A stretch of DNA of 64,000 bases from Catalinimonas alkaloidigena (lineage in GTDB: Bacteria; Bacteroidota; Bacteroidia; Cytophagales; Flexibacteraceae), in NCBI RefSeq assembly GCF_900100765.1, contig NZ_FNFO01000004.1, forward strand, positions 310,001 to 374,000, given 5' to 3'. Positions 17,320-26,089 of the stretch are shown one piece after another. Made by a program: the position numbers and the translations under genes. The notes under the pieces were generated by a model. The model did not search any database. It was not told where the DNA came from and was given only the letters and a program-made list of their open reading frames with translations. Positions within the stretch are counted from its first letter, which is position 1, and each line of letters starts with the position of its first letter.

Positions 17320-20300
17320 TTGAAACTACCTTCCTTAACTTCTCCCCGCCGGCCCTCGCCCGAACGGGCTGCTTATCCGTCCATGCCGCTGTTGTTCTGG
17401 CGCTGGTGGGAACGCCCCTACCGCTGGGCGTATCTCCTGCTGCTGGCGCTGCTGGGCGGCCTGATGAGCCTCTTTGCCTGGTACTACCTGGCTCCGCACA
17501 CAGGCGCAGTTCACTGGGAAATTAAGGATACGCTCGACTATACCGAAGCAGCAACGGACCAGTTTCACCACTACCTGGGCGACTTCGTGCAGGAAACGGT
17601 GGTGTACCTGATTACGCAGAAACGCATCCCGGCCGACCTGGACCTGAATCTGCCCCTCGCCACCCTCTGTCTTGGGCTTTTCTGGCTGGGCATTGCGGTG
17701 GTAATGGCGGTAGCTTCCGGATTTTCGCGGTTCTGGTTCCTGACCATTACGGGTCTGATGCTGTTTTTCCTGGCCTTCGCCCGCCTCGAACTGCTCAGCT
17801 TTCTGGGCCTGGACAATTCGTGGCCGCTGGCAGGTGCCATGGCGCTGATGGGAGGCCTCAGCTACTACATCCACGCGTTCCGGCCGCGCATGCCCCTGTG
17901 GCAACGCCTGCTGCCGTTCGTCGGCATGAGCTTTCTGGTCGGACTGGCCCTGGTGTATGGTGCCGAAGTGCCGCAACCCGTATTTCAGCTCCTGAACTAC
18001 AGCGCGCCCCTGCTGGTGGGTGTCACGCTCTTTTTCATCCTGCTGACGGCCATCGACATTCCGTACGCACTGCTGACGATGGTGACCCGCTCAGGCTCGT
18101 TCGGGCAGTCCAACGCCACGTTTCACTTCACGCTACTCACGGCACTTTACCTGTTCAACCTGATTGTCCGCTACCTCAGCAACCGGGGCTTGCTGGAGTG
18201 GGATCTGATGTACCTGGATGCCTTCCTGATTCTTGGCATTTCGACCGTGCTGGGGCTGCGCAACTTCGCCCGACGCGAACGCCAGTACCAAAGCATCCTG
18301 AGTTTCCGGCCCGGCGGTGCATTTTTGTTCCTGGCGCTGGCGCTGATGTCGTTTGCGTGCCTGACGTGGTACCAGGCATCGGATCATGACGCCATGATCG
18401 AAATGTTTGAAGATGCCATCACCTTGAGCTTCGCCGGGTTTGGGGCGGCGTTTTACTTCTACATCCTCATCAACTTTGGCTCGGCCCTGCGGCAGGGCCT
18501 GCCCATTCACCGCATTGCGTTCGAGCCCTTCCGGGTGCCCTATGCCGGGGTGACGCTGTTTGCCGTTGCGGGCATCGGCATCGCCTTGTTCAATTCCGGC
18601 CTGTTCCCGGTGTATCAGGGCATTTCGTCGTACTACACCGGTCTGGGCGACATCTACCGCCTCGAAAACAACGCGCTCCTGGCCGAACAGTATTACCGCG
18701 AAGCGCTGGAATATGAATACCGCAACCACCGCACGAACTATGCGCTGGCCACGCTGGCGCGCGCCAAGGACGACCAGAATTCGACCACGTTTTACTTCGA
18801 TCAAGCGCTGGAAAAAGCCCCGACGGAAGAGTCGTGGGTCGGCTTGAGTGAGTCGTACCTGCGGCGCAACCAGTTTTTCGATGCGCTGTTCACCTTGCAG
18901 GAAAGCGTGGAGGCGTTTCCCGAAAGTCCCACGTTGTACAACAACCTCGCCCTGCTTTACTACGGAACAGGGATTTTGGACTCCACCTACTATTACCTGC
19001 AACGGGCGAAAGAGGTAGGCGGCACCACGCTGACCGCGACCAACCTGCTGGCATTTGTGGGCAAAAATCATTTGTATGCGGGTGATACGTCGTTTCTGAA
19101 CGAGTCCCATTACAACACCCTGCCGTGGCTGACCAACGAAATGGCCAACCGGGCCGCCATGGGACGCCCCTCGGAACTGAAACTGAACGCCCTGCCCGAT
19201 TCGGTGCTGGACAACGCCTCGTTTTCGTTTCTTTACAACTTGGCCGTCACGCGTTTCACGCAACCGGACCCGAAGCTGATCGAGCGTATTGAACGTTACC
19301 TTGCGGTCGCCGAAAACGAGCTGTACAGCGAAGATTTGCGCTTTGTGCACGCCGAACTGCAAATGCGCCAGGGACAGCGCGCCAGCGCCTTACCGACGCT
19401 GATGGAACTCCAGGAAAGTAGCACGACTCTAGGCGCTACGTATGGCAACCACCTGGGCCTATGGCTGTTCCAAATGGGCACGCCCCGTTACGCAGCCGAT
19501 TTCTTTGCCTCGGCCCTCGAACGCGGTTACGACACACGTCTGCACCTGGCCGCCGCCCTGACCGCAGCCGGCGATGCCGAGCGCGCCCGCCGGGCGTGGA
19601 TCAATCTGCTCAACGACGACGACGAAGGCCAACGCAACGCGGCTGCACAAGTCCTACGCGCCGTCAGTGGCGAAATGGAGGTGATTCAAACCCTGGCCGA
19701 ACCGTTTCGCGTCGCTGCCCTGGACGTTAACCAGACGCTGACCATGGACCAGAAATGGGACATTTGGCGCAGCCTGCAACAACCCGCCCTGCGGTATTGG
19801 GGCGGTGCTTCGCTGTTAAAAGCACTTTTACAACAGGAAGACTTCGCCCGGGGCGAAGAACTGGCCCGGCAACTGCCGGTTCCTGATGCCACGGTACCGA
19901 CCGAAGCACGCGACGCCTGGTGGATACAGTTTTTCCGCCTGAAACTCCTGATGCACCAGCCCGAAGCCGTGGCGGCAGCCGTAGATTCCTTGTCGGATCC
20001 AGGCTGGAAACCTTATTTCAAAGGGGCCATTGCCCTGCAAAACGGTCAGAACGAGCAAGCCTTGCCGCTGTTGCAGGAAGCGTTCGAAGCCAATCCTCTG
20101 GTAGGCGACATCGTGGTGACGCTGGCCGATTTATACCAACGGATGCTACAGCCCCAAGTCGCTTACGACCAACTGCTGACGGCCCTGTCGCTCAATCCGT
20201 ACAACCGGGCTGCACACGAAGCCTACATTCTGCAGGCGTTACGTCTCAACCTGATCGAGTTTGCCGACGAGAGCTATACGCGCTACAAAGACCTGTACAA

Positions 20301-20373
20301 AGACCACACCATGTTCGAATCGCAGTATACGACGGCCCGCACCGAGTCGCTACGCGCCCTCGAGCAATTTTAA
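17320..20373 (+). CDS. Large polytopic membrane protein with C-terminal TPR domain
   Basis: A 1017-residue protein of no recognised named family. The N-terminal 430 residues hold about ten hydrophobic segments (for example WAYLLLLALLGGLMSLFAW, LCLGLFWLGIAVVMAV, LTGLMLFFLAFARL, GVTLFFILLTAI). From about residue 440 onward it is helical with TPR-like repeats (GLGDIYRLENNALLAEQYYREAL; YYFDQALEKAP; LYNNLALLYYGTG; LADLYQRM). A membrane scaffold with a soluble TPR lobe is the simplest reading. The frame begins with TTG at 17320, 18 bases after gatC; an ATG at 17383 (MPLLFWRWW) would shorten it by 21 residues and is equally plausible. It sits between gatC and a dehydrogenase with no obvious functional link. 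Confidence 0.82.
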   Translation: MKLPSLTSPRRPSPERAAYPSMPLLFWRWWERPYRWAYLLLLALLGGLMSLFAWYYLAPHTGAVHWEIKDTLDYTEAATDQFHHYLGDFVQETVVYLITQKRIPADLDLNLPLATLCLGLFWLGIAVVMAVASGFSRFWFLTITGLMLFFLAFARLELLSFLGLDNSWPLAGAMALMGGLSYYIHAFRPRMPLWQRLLPFVGMSFLVGLALVYGAEVPQPVFQLLNYSAPLLVGVTLFFILLTAIDIPYALLTMVTRSGSFGQSNATFHFTLLTALYLFNLIVRYLSNRGLLEWDLMYLDAFLILGISTVLGLRNFARRERQYQSILSFRPGGAFLFLALALMSFACLTWYQASDHDAMIEMFEDAITLSFAGFGAAFYFYILINFGSALRQGLPIHRIAFEPFRVPYAGVTLFAVAGIGIALFNSGLFPVYQGISSYYTGLGDIYRLENNALLAEQYYREALEYEYRNHRTNYALATLARAKDDQNSTTFYFDQALEKAPTEESWVGLSESYLRRNQFFDALFTLQESVEAFPESPTLYNNLALLYYGTGILDSTYYYLQRAKEVGGTTLTATNLLAFVGKNHLYAGDTSFLNESHYNTLPWLTNEMANRAAMGRPSELKLNALPDSVLDNASFSFLYNLAVTRFTQPDPKLIERIERYLAVAENELYSEDLRFVHAELQMRQGQRASALPTLMELQESSTTLGATYGNHLGLWLFQMGTPRYAADFFASALERGYDTRLHLAAALTAAGDAERARRAWINLLNDDDEGQRNAAAQVLRAVSGEMEVIQTLAEPFRVAALDVNQTLTMDQKWDIWRSLQQPALRYWGGASLLKALLQQEDFARGEELARQLPVPDATVPTEARDAWWIQFFRLKLLMHQPEAVAAAVDSLSDPGWKPYFKGAIALQNGQNEQALPLLQEAFEANPLVGDIVVTLADLYQRMLQPQVAYDQLLTALSLNPYNRAAHEAYILQALRLNLIEFADESYTRYKDLYKDHTMFESQYTTARTESLRALEQF

Positions 20374-20392
20374 CTCCAACCCCTTCCTTCCC

Positions 20393-21367
20393 ATGCATAT
20401 TGTCGTACTGGACAGTTACACCCTCAATCCCGGCGACCTGGACTGGACTGCCCTGGAAGCACTCGGCTCTGTGACGCTCTACGACCGGACTGCTCCCGGC
20501 GACGTGCTTGCGCGCAGCCAGGGCGCGGACGCACTATTAACCAACAAAGTGGTGTTGTCGGGCGAAACCATTGCCCGGCTTCCTGACCTCAAGTACATCG
20601 GCGTGATGGCGACCGGCTACAACGTGGTCGATGTAGAGGCGGCCAAAGCGCGGGGCATTCCCGTCACCAATGCGGCGGGGTACTCCACCTTTTCGACCGC
20701 GCAACATACGATGGCGCTTCTGCTGGAACTGAGCAACCGGGTCGGGCAACATCAGGCCAGTGTACAACAGGGCGACTGGGTTCGCTGTCCGGACTTTACG
20801 TACCAGCTGGGACCGTTGGTAGAGCTGGCGGGCAAAACGCTCGGCATTGTGGGGTTTGGGCGCATCGGGCAGGCCGTGGCGCAAATGGCTCAGGGCTTCG
20901 GCATGCAGATTCTTTCGTACCACACCCATCCGGAGCGCGACGCACGGCCCGGGGTTGAATTCGTGTCGTTGGATGAGGTATTCCGGCGCAGCGACGTCGT
21001 GACGCTGCACTGTCCCCTCACGGCCGACAATCAAGGCATGGTTAACCGGGAGCGCCTCAGCACCATGAAGCGCTCCGCCTGGCTGATCAATACGGGGCGT
21101 GGGCCGCTGGTGCACGAAGCAGACTTGCGGGAAGCCCTGGAAGCGGGGACCATCGCGGGCGCAGCGCTGGACGTGCTTTCCTCCGAACCCCCGGCGGCCG
21201 ATAATCCGCTGCTGGGCGCGAAAAACTGCCTGGTCACCCCGCACATTGCGTGGGCGTCGTACGAAGCGCGCAGCCGCCTGCTGGCGACCGTGGTCGACAA
21301 CCTACGGGCCTTTCAGGCGGGAACGTGGCAGAATGTGGTCAACGGGCTTACCGGAAAAAACGGCTAA
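20393..21367 (+). CDS. D-2-hydroxyacid dehydrogenase (NAD-dependent)
   Basis: A 324-residue cytosolic dehydrogenase of the D-isomer-specific 2-hydroxyacid family (glycerate/hydroxypyruvate/2-oxoacid reductases). The ATG at 20393 (MHIVVLDSYT) is used; the longer frame overlaps the upstream gene. The Rossmann motif is GIVGFGRIG (near 150), and the catalytic trio is visible as Arg in INTGRGPLV, Glu in LDVLSSEPP and His in TPHIAW. The N-terminal lobe ends with GVMATGYNVVDV. Substrate cannot be fixed from sequence; glycerate/hydroxypyruvate is a reasonable guess. The last 20 bases overlap the stop end of a small lipoprotein gene on the other strand. Confidence 0.93.
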   Translation: MHIVVLDSYTLNPGDLDWTALEALGSVTLYDRTAPGDVLARSQGADALLTNKVVLSGETIARLPDLKYIGVMATGYNVVDVEAAKARGIPVTNAAGYSTFSTAQHTMALLLELSNRVGQHQASVQQGDWVRCPDFTYQLGPLVELAGKTLGIVGFGRIGQAVAQMAQGFGMQILSYHTHPERDARPGVEFVSLDEVFRRSDVVTLHCPLTADNQGMVNRERLSTMKRSAWLINTGRGPLVHEADLREALEAGTIAGAALDVLSSEPPAADNPLLGAKNCLVTPHIAWASYEARSRLLATVVDNLRAFQAGTWQNVVNGLTGKNG

Positions 21368-21512
21368 ACACCCAGATGATCAGGGCAATGATGCCCACCA
21401 CCAGAAGTACGCCGACCCAGACACCGGCTTTAAAGATACCTTCTACAACTTCGCAGCTGGAAGCAACAAAGACCAGCAGAATCAATAAATAATAGGCGAT
21501 AAACTTTTGCAT
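21348..21512 (-). CDS. 54-aa lipoprotein with one transmembrane helix
   Basis: A very short gene, MQKFIAYYLLILLVFVASSC then EVVEGIFKAG and a single hydrophobic helix ending FSRFFR. The signal peptide ends in ASSC with the lipid-acceptor Cys at 20, followed by the strongly patterned EVVEGIFKAGVWVG and a Gly/Val/Ile helix. Small proteins with this exact plan (SSCEV.EGIFKAG then one TM helix) are widespread in Bacteroidota and are sometimes labelled 'phosphatidate cytidylyltransferase', which a protein this small cannot be. Function unknown. Its stop end overlaps the hydroxyacid dehydrogenase by 20 bases. A 10-base inverted repeat, AAAAAGTAAG (21519-21528) with CTTACTTTTT (21577-21586), lies between its start and the SDR stop. 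Confidence 0.8.
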   Translation of the reverse strand: MQKFIAYYLLILLVFVASSCEVVEGIFKAGVWVGVLLVVGIIALIIWVFSRFFR

Positions 21513-21584
21513 AACGATAAAAAGTAAGACACTACATTCCCTTACGGAAGTGCGCAGCGCCCGTTGCTTCTGCAGCCTTACTTT

Positions 21585-22394
21585 TTACGAAGGGAGCGGC
21601 GAGTCTTTCTCTTTCGCCATGTGGTTGTAGACCATTTTGTCCATCCAGCCGGGGAACCACTTGTTCATAAACACCGTCATTTTGCCCTGCGTGGTCAGCA
21701 CCAGATCGCGCCGTCGCTTCTGCACAGCCGTCAGAATGGCATCGCCTACCGCTTCGGCCGTCATCATCTTGCCTTCGTCGCGGGGAGTTTCGCCCTGCAT
21801 CTGGCCCGTTTTGGTCAGGGCCGTGTTCCGGATGTTGGAGGCGGTGAAGCCCGGGCAGGCCACCAGAATGTGTACGCCTTTGTGCAACAGTTCCGTGCGC
21901 AGGGCTTCCATAAAGCCTTGCATGGCGGCCTTCGAAGCGGAGTAGCCGGTGCGAGCGGGCAGCCCCCGGTAGCCGGCAATGGACGACACGCTCACGATAG
22001 AACCGCGTTGTTTCAGAAGCGACGGAAGGGCGTATTTGGTCATGTAAACCGTTCCCCAGAAGTTGATGTCCATCACCTTCCGCAGCACGTCCAGCTCCAG
22101 TTCTTCAAACAGAGCCCGCATGGAGATGCCGGCGTTGTTGATGAGCACGTCGATTGTGCCCCACTCGGCCAGCGTGGTCGTCACCACGTGTTGGCAATCT
22201 TCTTCCCGGCTAACGTCCGAGACGACGGGCAGCACCTGGATGCCCTGTTGGGTCAATTCGTCGGCCGTCTGGCGCAGGTTGTCGGCGTTGCGTCCGGTGA
22301 TGACGACCCGCGCCCCCGCCCGCCCGAAACTTTCGGCGCACGCTTTGCCGATGCCCGACGAGCCGCCGGTGACGATTACGACTTTATTTTGCAT
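21585..22394 (-). CDS. Short-chain dehydrogenase/reductase (SDR family)
   Basis: A 269-residue classical SDR: cofactor motif TGGSSGIG at 9-16, NNAG near 88, catalytic Ser in VSVSSIAGYRG and Tyr-x3-Lys as YSASK. The acidic residue that would select NAD is replaced by TGRN after beta-2, which favours NADP. The C-terminal segment (VFMNKWFPGWMDKMVYNHMAKEK) resembles the amphipathic tail of membrane-associated DHRS7B-like SDRs. Substrate unknown. Its first 11 bases overlap the end of the DUF4296 gene, so the two are almost surely co-transcribed. Confidence 0.92.
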   Translation of the reverse strand: MQNKVVIVTGGSSGIGKACAESFGRAGARVVITGRNADNLRQTADELTQQGIQVLPVVSDVSREEDCQHVVTTTLAEWGTIDVLINNAGISMRALFEELELDVLRKVMDINFWGTVYMTKYALPSLLKQRGSIVSVSSIAGYRGLPARTGYSASKAAMQGFMEALRTELLHKGVHILVACPGFTASNIRNTALTKTGQMQGETPRDEGKMMTAEAVGDAILTAVQKRRRDLVLTTQGKMTVFMNKWFPGWMDKMVYNHMAKEKDSPLPS

Positions 22395-22788
22395 TGCGAA
22401 TGGAATCTAAGGAAGGAACCCGTTGTACGGCCTGGTTGCGCGCTTCCCGGGCGCTGAGGCTATCCACCAGCGCGCCGTAAATTTCGTCGATCAGGGGCAC
22501 GTTCTGCAGGTAGTAATTGTAACTCTCGCGAAAACGGGCGCTGTCCAGCCCATAATCCTGCAAGATCTGCTCCTGTTGGTAGCGGTAATACCACGCCGCT
22601 GAGTCGGGCGGGATGTTGAGCTGGTTGGCACGCGCTTCCGCCAGATGAATGTCGATCAGGATGTCGACCATGGTTTGCTGGTCGATCAACCCTTCGGGCG
22701 GCACCCCACTCTGAATATCGGTTTCGGGCGTGCAACTGCCCAGCCACATCAGCCCGCAGGCACACAAAACAACGAGAAATGACTTCAT
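22384..22788 (-). CDS. DUF4296 lipoprotein
   Basis: A 134-residue lipoprotein: signal peptide ending WLGSC, acceptor Cys at 19. The domain matches DUF4296 of Bacteroidota: LIDQQTMVDILIDIHLAEA near the start, then a Tyr-rich WYYRYQQEQILQDYGLDSARFRESYNYYL and a charged tail. No function is known for the family. Upstream, TATCTTTG (22806-22799, minus strand) matches the -7 consensus, but no -33 box at normal distance was found. Confidence 0.85.
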   Translation of the reverse strand: MKSFLVVLCACGLMWLGSCTPETDIQSGVPPEGLIDQQTMVDILIDIHLAEARANQLNIPPDSAAWYYRYQQEQILQDYGLDSARFRESYNYYLQNVPLIDEIYGALVDSLSAREARNQAVQRVPSLDSIRNAK

Positions 22789-22900
22789 AAAGTAGACGCA
22801 AAGATACGAGGTTCCGGTTTCTGTGGGTTCTGAGATCCGATCAATTCCCTATTTCACGGATTTATCAGAATGCAAGTTCATCATTGTTCATTCTTATTGA

Positions 22901-22908
22901 TACTTTTG
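22901..22908 (+). promoter_or_regulatory. -7 element upstream of the DUF58 gene
   Basis: TACTTTTG matches TAnnTTTG exactly, 51 bases before the ATG at 22959. No TTG occurs at 19-21 bases upstream (the nearest is 14 away), so this is a partial promoter match. Confidence 0.4.
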
Positions 22909-22958
22909 ACGAACGGTGAAACACGTCAACGGCGTTAGTGACGAGCAATAGTCGGGCC

Positions 22959-23858
22959 ATGGAAGACATCAGAGACATCATTCAGAAATTGCGCAAGTAC
23001 GAGGTGGCCATCCGGAAGGCGATCAACATGCAGATGCAGGGCGATTACCATTCGGTGTTCAAGGGGGCGGGGCTCGAATTCGATGACGTGCGGGCGTATC
23101 AGTATGGCGACGACGTGCGCACCATCGACTGGAATGTGACGGCCAAAGGCCACGGCACGTTTGTCAAAACCTTCCGGGAAGAGAAAGAACAGACCGTTTT
23201 TTTCATCGTGGACGTGAGCGCCTCGCAGGAAATCGGCAAACGAAAGCGCCGGAAGCTCGACATTACGAAAGAGATTTGCGGCGTGTTGTCGCTTGCCGCC
23301 GTGAAAGAAGGCAGCCAAGTGGGCGTGATTTGCTTCAGCGACGAAAAGGAAAAATACATCAAGCCGGGCAAAGGCCTGAAACACGCCTACGAGATCATCT
23401 ACTCGCTGTTCAGCCTGAAGGCACAGTCGGCCAAGACCAACCTGACCAAGGCCATGAGTTTCGTCATCAACCTGCTGAAACGGCGCAGCATCGTCATACT
23501 GATTTCCGATTTTATCGACGAAGGCTACGAAGACCGCCTGCGCATGCTGGCCGACAAGCACGATCTGGTGGTGATCCACGTCGCCGACGACCGCGAAGTC
23601 AGCTTCCCGAAGCTGGGCATCATTCCACTTTTTGACAAGGAGAAACGCCGGACGTTCTGGATCAACACCTCGTCGACCCAGTTTGCACGCGAAGTCAACG
23701 ACCGTTTTGCCACCAATCGGCACCAATTGGAGGAAATCTGCAAGCGCCACCAGGCAAATTACCTGCGGGTAGAAACTTCCGAAGACTACGTGGCCGACCT
23801 CATTCGTTTATTCAAGGTGCGCAACCGCACCACCAAACGTAAAATTGCCGGTGCCTGA
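22959..23858 (+). CDS. DUF58 domain protein of the Bat operon
   Basis: A 299-residue protein with the DUF58 signature GLEFDDVRAYQYGDD-VRTIDWN in its N-terminal third and a von Willebrand A-like fold after it, with a metal-site DVSAS (FFIVDVSASQEIG). These proteins usually pair with a MoxR AAA+ ATPase and VWA membrane proteins, in systems linked to envelope stress or maturation of periplasmic complexes. The ATG at 22959 is preferred over the upstream GTG at 22938 because MEDIRDIIQKLRKYEVAIRKAI is the usual family start. The next gene starts one base after the stop. No MoxR gene is present here. Confidence 0.9.
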   Translation: MEDIRDIIQKLRKYEVAIRKAINMQMQGDYHSVFKGAGLEFDDVRAYQYGDDVRTIDWNVTAKGHGTFVKTFREEKEQTVFFIVDVSASQEIGKRKRRKLDITKEICGVLSLAAVKEGSQVGVICFSDEKEKYIKPGKGLKHAYEIIYSLFSLKAQSAKTNLTKAMSFVINLLKRRSIVILISDFIDEGYEDRLRMLADKHDLVVIHVADDREVSFPKLGIIPLFDKEKRRTFWINTSSTQFAREVNDRFATNRHQLEEICKRHQANYLRVETSEDYVADLIRLFKVRNRTTKRKIAGA

Positions 23859-23859
23859 C

Positions 23860-24816
23860 ATGACCCGTGCGCTTTTTCTCTTGTTCTTTCTGCTCGGAAG
23901 CGTTCCGCTGGCTACCCTTCCCGGCATAGCTCAGCCGGGCAGTACTGCCGGAGACACGCTGTCCGATAGCGGGACGGCGCTCCGCTGGACACCCCCGGAG
24001 GGAAGCTTTTTGCAGGACAGCATTCGCCTGGGCGAGCCCATCCGGTTTGCCATGAGCGTCCGCCATCCGCTCAACACGATGGTGCTGTTTCCCGATTCGC
24101 TTTACAATTTCCGGCCGTTCGAGTACCTCAGCCAAACGTGGTTCCCGACGCGCTCCGATAGCCTGGGGAGCCTCGACAGTGTGGTCTATACCCTGACCAC
24201 CTTCGAGATTGATTCGGTGCAATCGCTGCGGCTACCGGTCTGGTACCTGCAAGGCGACGATTCCGTGGCGGTATATACCCGCCGGGTCGAAGTGGATTTT
24301 AAGCCGACGGTGGTGCCGCCCCTCCCCGACTCCATTGCGTTGCAGGCCACCACCGACTTCGCCCCCGTTCCGACGCAGTTCAATTACCCGTACTGGTCGC
24401 TGGGCATCGCCACGGCGCTGCTGATCGGTTTTTTCCTGTTCCTGCTGTTTGGGCAACCGCTGCGGCGACGCTACCAGCTCTACCGGCTCCAACGCCGACA
24501 CGAGGCGTTCGAGCGGCAGTTCAACCAACAACTGGCCTACTGGAAAGCCCAACCGACCAGCCAACATTCGGAAGCGCTGCTTTCGCTGTGGAAACAGCAT
24601 CTGCACCTGCTGTCACCGCACCCGTTTTCTTCGTACACCACGCGCGACATTACCCTGCTGCTGCCCGACCCGGCGTTGAACCAAACGCTTCATACGCTCG
24701 ACCGCCACATTTACGGGGGCCTGCCGCCACAACCCGACGAACAGTTGTTCAAACCCCTGACCGATCAGGTAACCCGGCTCTACACCCAACGACGAGAGGA
24801 GGTGCTGCATGATTAA
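23860..24816 (+). CDS. Bat operon membrane protein (BatD/DUF4381-like)
   Basis: A 318-residue protein with a signal peptide (ALFLLFFLLGSVPLATLPGIAQ), a periplasmic beta-rich region (about 45-170), one transmembrane helix (about 190-212, LGIATALLIGFFLFLLFG) and a basic cytoplasmic helical tail (RRRYQLYRLQRRHEAFERQF). This matches the protein regularly found between DUF58 and VWA genes in Bacteroidota; family naming (BatD-like or DUF4381-like) is by position and topology, not clear motif. Start chosen at the ATG one base after the DUF58 stop; the frame is open further but only to a TTG inside that gene. Its stop overlaps the VWA gene start. Confidence 0.8.
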   Translation: MTRALFLLFFLLGSVPLATLPGIAQPGSTAGDTLSDSGTALRWTPPEGSFLQDSIRLGEPIRFAMSVRHPLNTMVLFPDSLYNFRPFEYLSQTWFPTRSDSLGSLDSVVYTLTTFEIDSVQSLRLPVWYLQGDDSVAVYTRRVEVDFKPTVVPPLPDSIALQATTDFAPVPTQFNYPYWSLGIATALLIGFFLFLLFGQPLRRRYQLYRLQRRHEAFERQFNQQLAYWKAQPTSQHSEALLSLWKQHLHLLSPHPFSSYTTRDITLLLPDPALNQTLHTLDRHIYGGLPPQPDEQLFKPLTDQVTRLYTQRREEVLHD

Positions 24817-25861
24817 CCGCACCAACTCCCTGTGGGAATGGCTGGACCCCATGTGGTTCCGCTGGTCCATCCTGCGCGATTTCGAGTGGGTCAATCCGTT
24901 TTACCTCTACCTGATCGCCCTGCTGCCGTTGCTGTGGCTGCTGCGCTGGTTGTTCATGTACCGCTTCCGCGAGAAGATCGAGGTGGCGCTGTTCGATGCG
25001 CAGGAAAAACCCCATTGGACCACCTGGCTCCGCTTTCTGCCGCCGCTGCTGTTCGCATTGTCCGTGGGACTGGTGCTGATGGCCCTGGCCCGCCCGCAAA
25101 AGACCAGCGAACAGGTCGACCAGTACACCGAAGGGATCGACATCATGCTCGTGCTCGACATTTCGGAGTCAATGAAGATCGAAGACTTCCGGCCGAACCG
25201 GCTCGAAGCCGCCAAAAACGTGGCCCGGGAGTTCATTGCCGGCCGGTTTCAGGACCGGATCGGAATTGTGGTCTTTTCGGGCGATGCCTACTCGCTGGCC
25301 CCCCTCACGACCGATTACAAGCTCCTGACCAGTTACATCGACGACATCGACTTCAAGATGATTCAGAAGGGCGGTACCGCCATCGGCAGTGCGCTGGCCG
25401 TGGCCACCAACCGGATGCGCGAGTCGGACTCCAAGTCGAAAGTGATTATTCTTCTTTCAGACGGCGACAACACTGCCGGCAACATCGATCCCATTACGGC
25501 GGCCGAACTGGCCAAAGCCTACAACATCAAAATGTACACGATCGGCATCGGGAAAGAGGGGCGCGTGCCGTACGGGCGCGACGTGTTCGGGCGGCCGCAG
25601 TACCTGGACAACACGATGGACGAAACCACGCTCCGGCAGATTGCCAACATCGGCGACGGATCGTTCTACCGCGTGTCGAACAACGAAGCACTCAGCGAAG
25701 TATTCGCCCGCATCGACCAACTGGAAAAAGCCGAAATCAAGGAGACGCGCTACCGCGATACCCGCGACTATTACGATATTTACCTGACGTGGGGCGTGTT
25801 GCTGTTCCTGGGTTGGCTCCTGACCAAGAATACGTTCATGAGCAACGCTATGGAAGACTGA
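24809..25861 (+). CDS. VWA-domain membrane protein (BatA/BatB-like)
   Basis: A 350-residue inner-membrane protein: an N-terminal hydrophobic pair (FYLYLIALLPLLWLLRWLF and FLPPLLFALSVGLVLMAL), a von Willebrand A domain (about 105-300) with the metal-ion site DISES and Thr/Asp partners (GGTAIGSAL; LLSDGDNTAGN), and a C-terminal helix (YLTWGVLLFLGWLL). BatA-type proteins occur with DUF58 and MoxR in envelope-associated complexes; the Leptospira and Bacteroides names refer to aerotolerance. It overlaps the preceding gene by eight bases. The locus stops here: no second VWA protein or BatC-type TPR protein follows. Confidence 0.9.
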   Translation: MINRTNSLWEWLDPMWFRWSILRDFEWVNPFYLYLIALLPLLWLLRWLFMYRFREKIEVALFDAQEKPHWTTWLRFLPPLLFALSVGLVLMALARPQKTSEQVDQYTEGIDIMLVLDISESMKIEDFRPNRLEAAKNVAREFIAGRFQDRIGIVVFSGDAYSLAPLTTDYKLLTSYIDDIDFKMIQKGGTAIGSALAVATNRMRESDSKSKVIILLSDGDNTAGNIDPITAAELAKAYNIKMYTIGIGKEGRVPYGRDVFGRPQYLDNTMDETTLRQIANIGDGSFYRVSNNEALSEVFARIDQLEKAEIKETRYRDTRDYYDIYLTWGVLLFLGWLLTKNTFMSNAMED

Positions 25862-25952
25862 CCGGCAAAACCCGATTTGCGGTCGTGCCGGGGAATCCTA
25901 CCGGAGAAAGCCCCGTGGGGCGAAGGTTCTCGGGCCTCCGACGCCGATTTTC

Positions 25953-25983
25953 TTGAACAAACGTTTGCAAACTTGTAGATTTG
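25953..25983 (+). promoter_or_regulatory. Promoter with palindromic operator in the spacer
   Basis: TTG (25953-25955), 20-base spacer, TAGATTTG (25976-25983), an exact -7 match. Two overlapping perfect 10-base palindromes fill the spacer: CAAACGTTTG (25958-25967) and GTTTGCAAAC (25963-25972). A dimeric repressor of the LacI or TetR type bound here would block the polymerase. Leader to the ATG at 26090 is about 100 bases. Confidence 0.6.
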
Positions 25984-26089
25984 CAAGATAGAGGGTAAAA
26001 CTTACGTGCTGGGGAACTACTTCTGACAAGCCGTTGCTTTCCTCGAAACTACCTGATCTACACCACCATTACCTCGCTGATTTCCGCTT

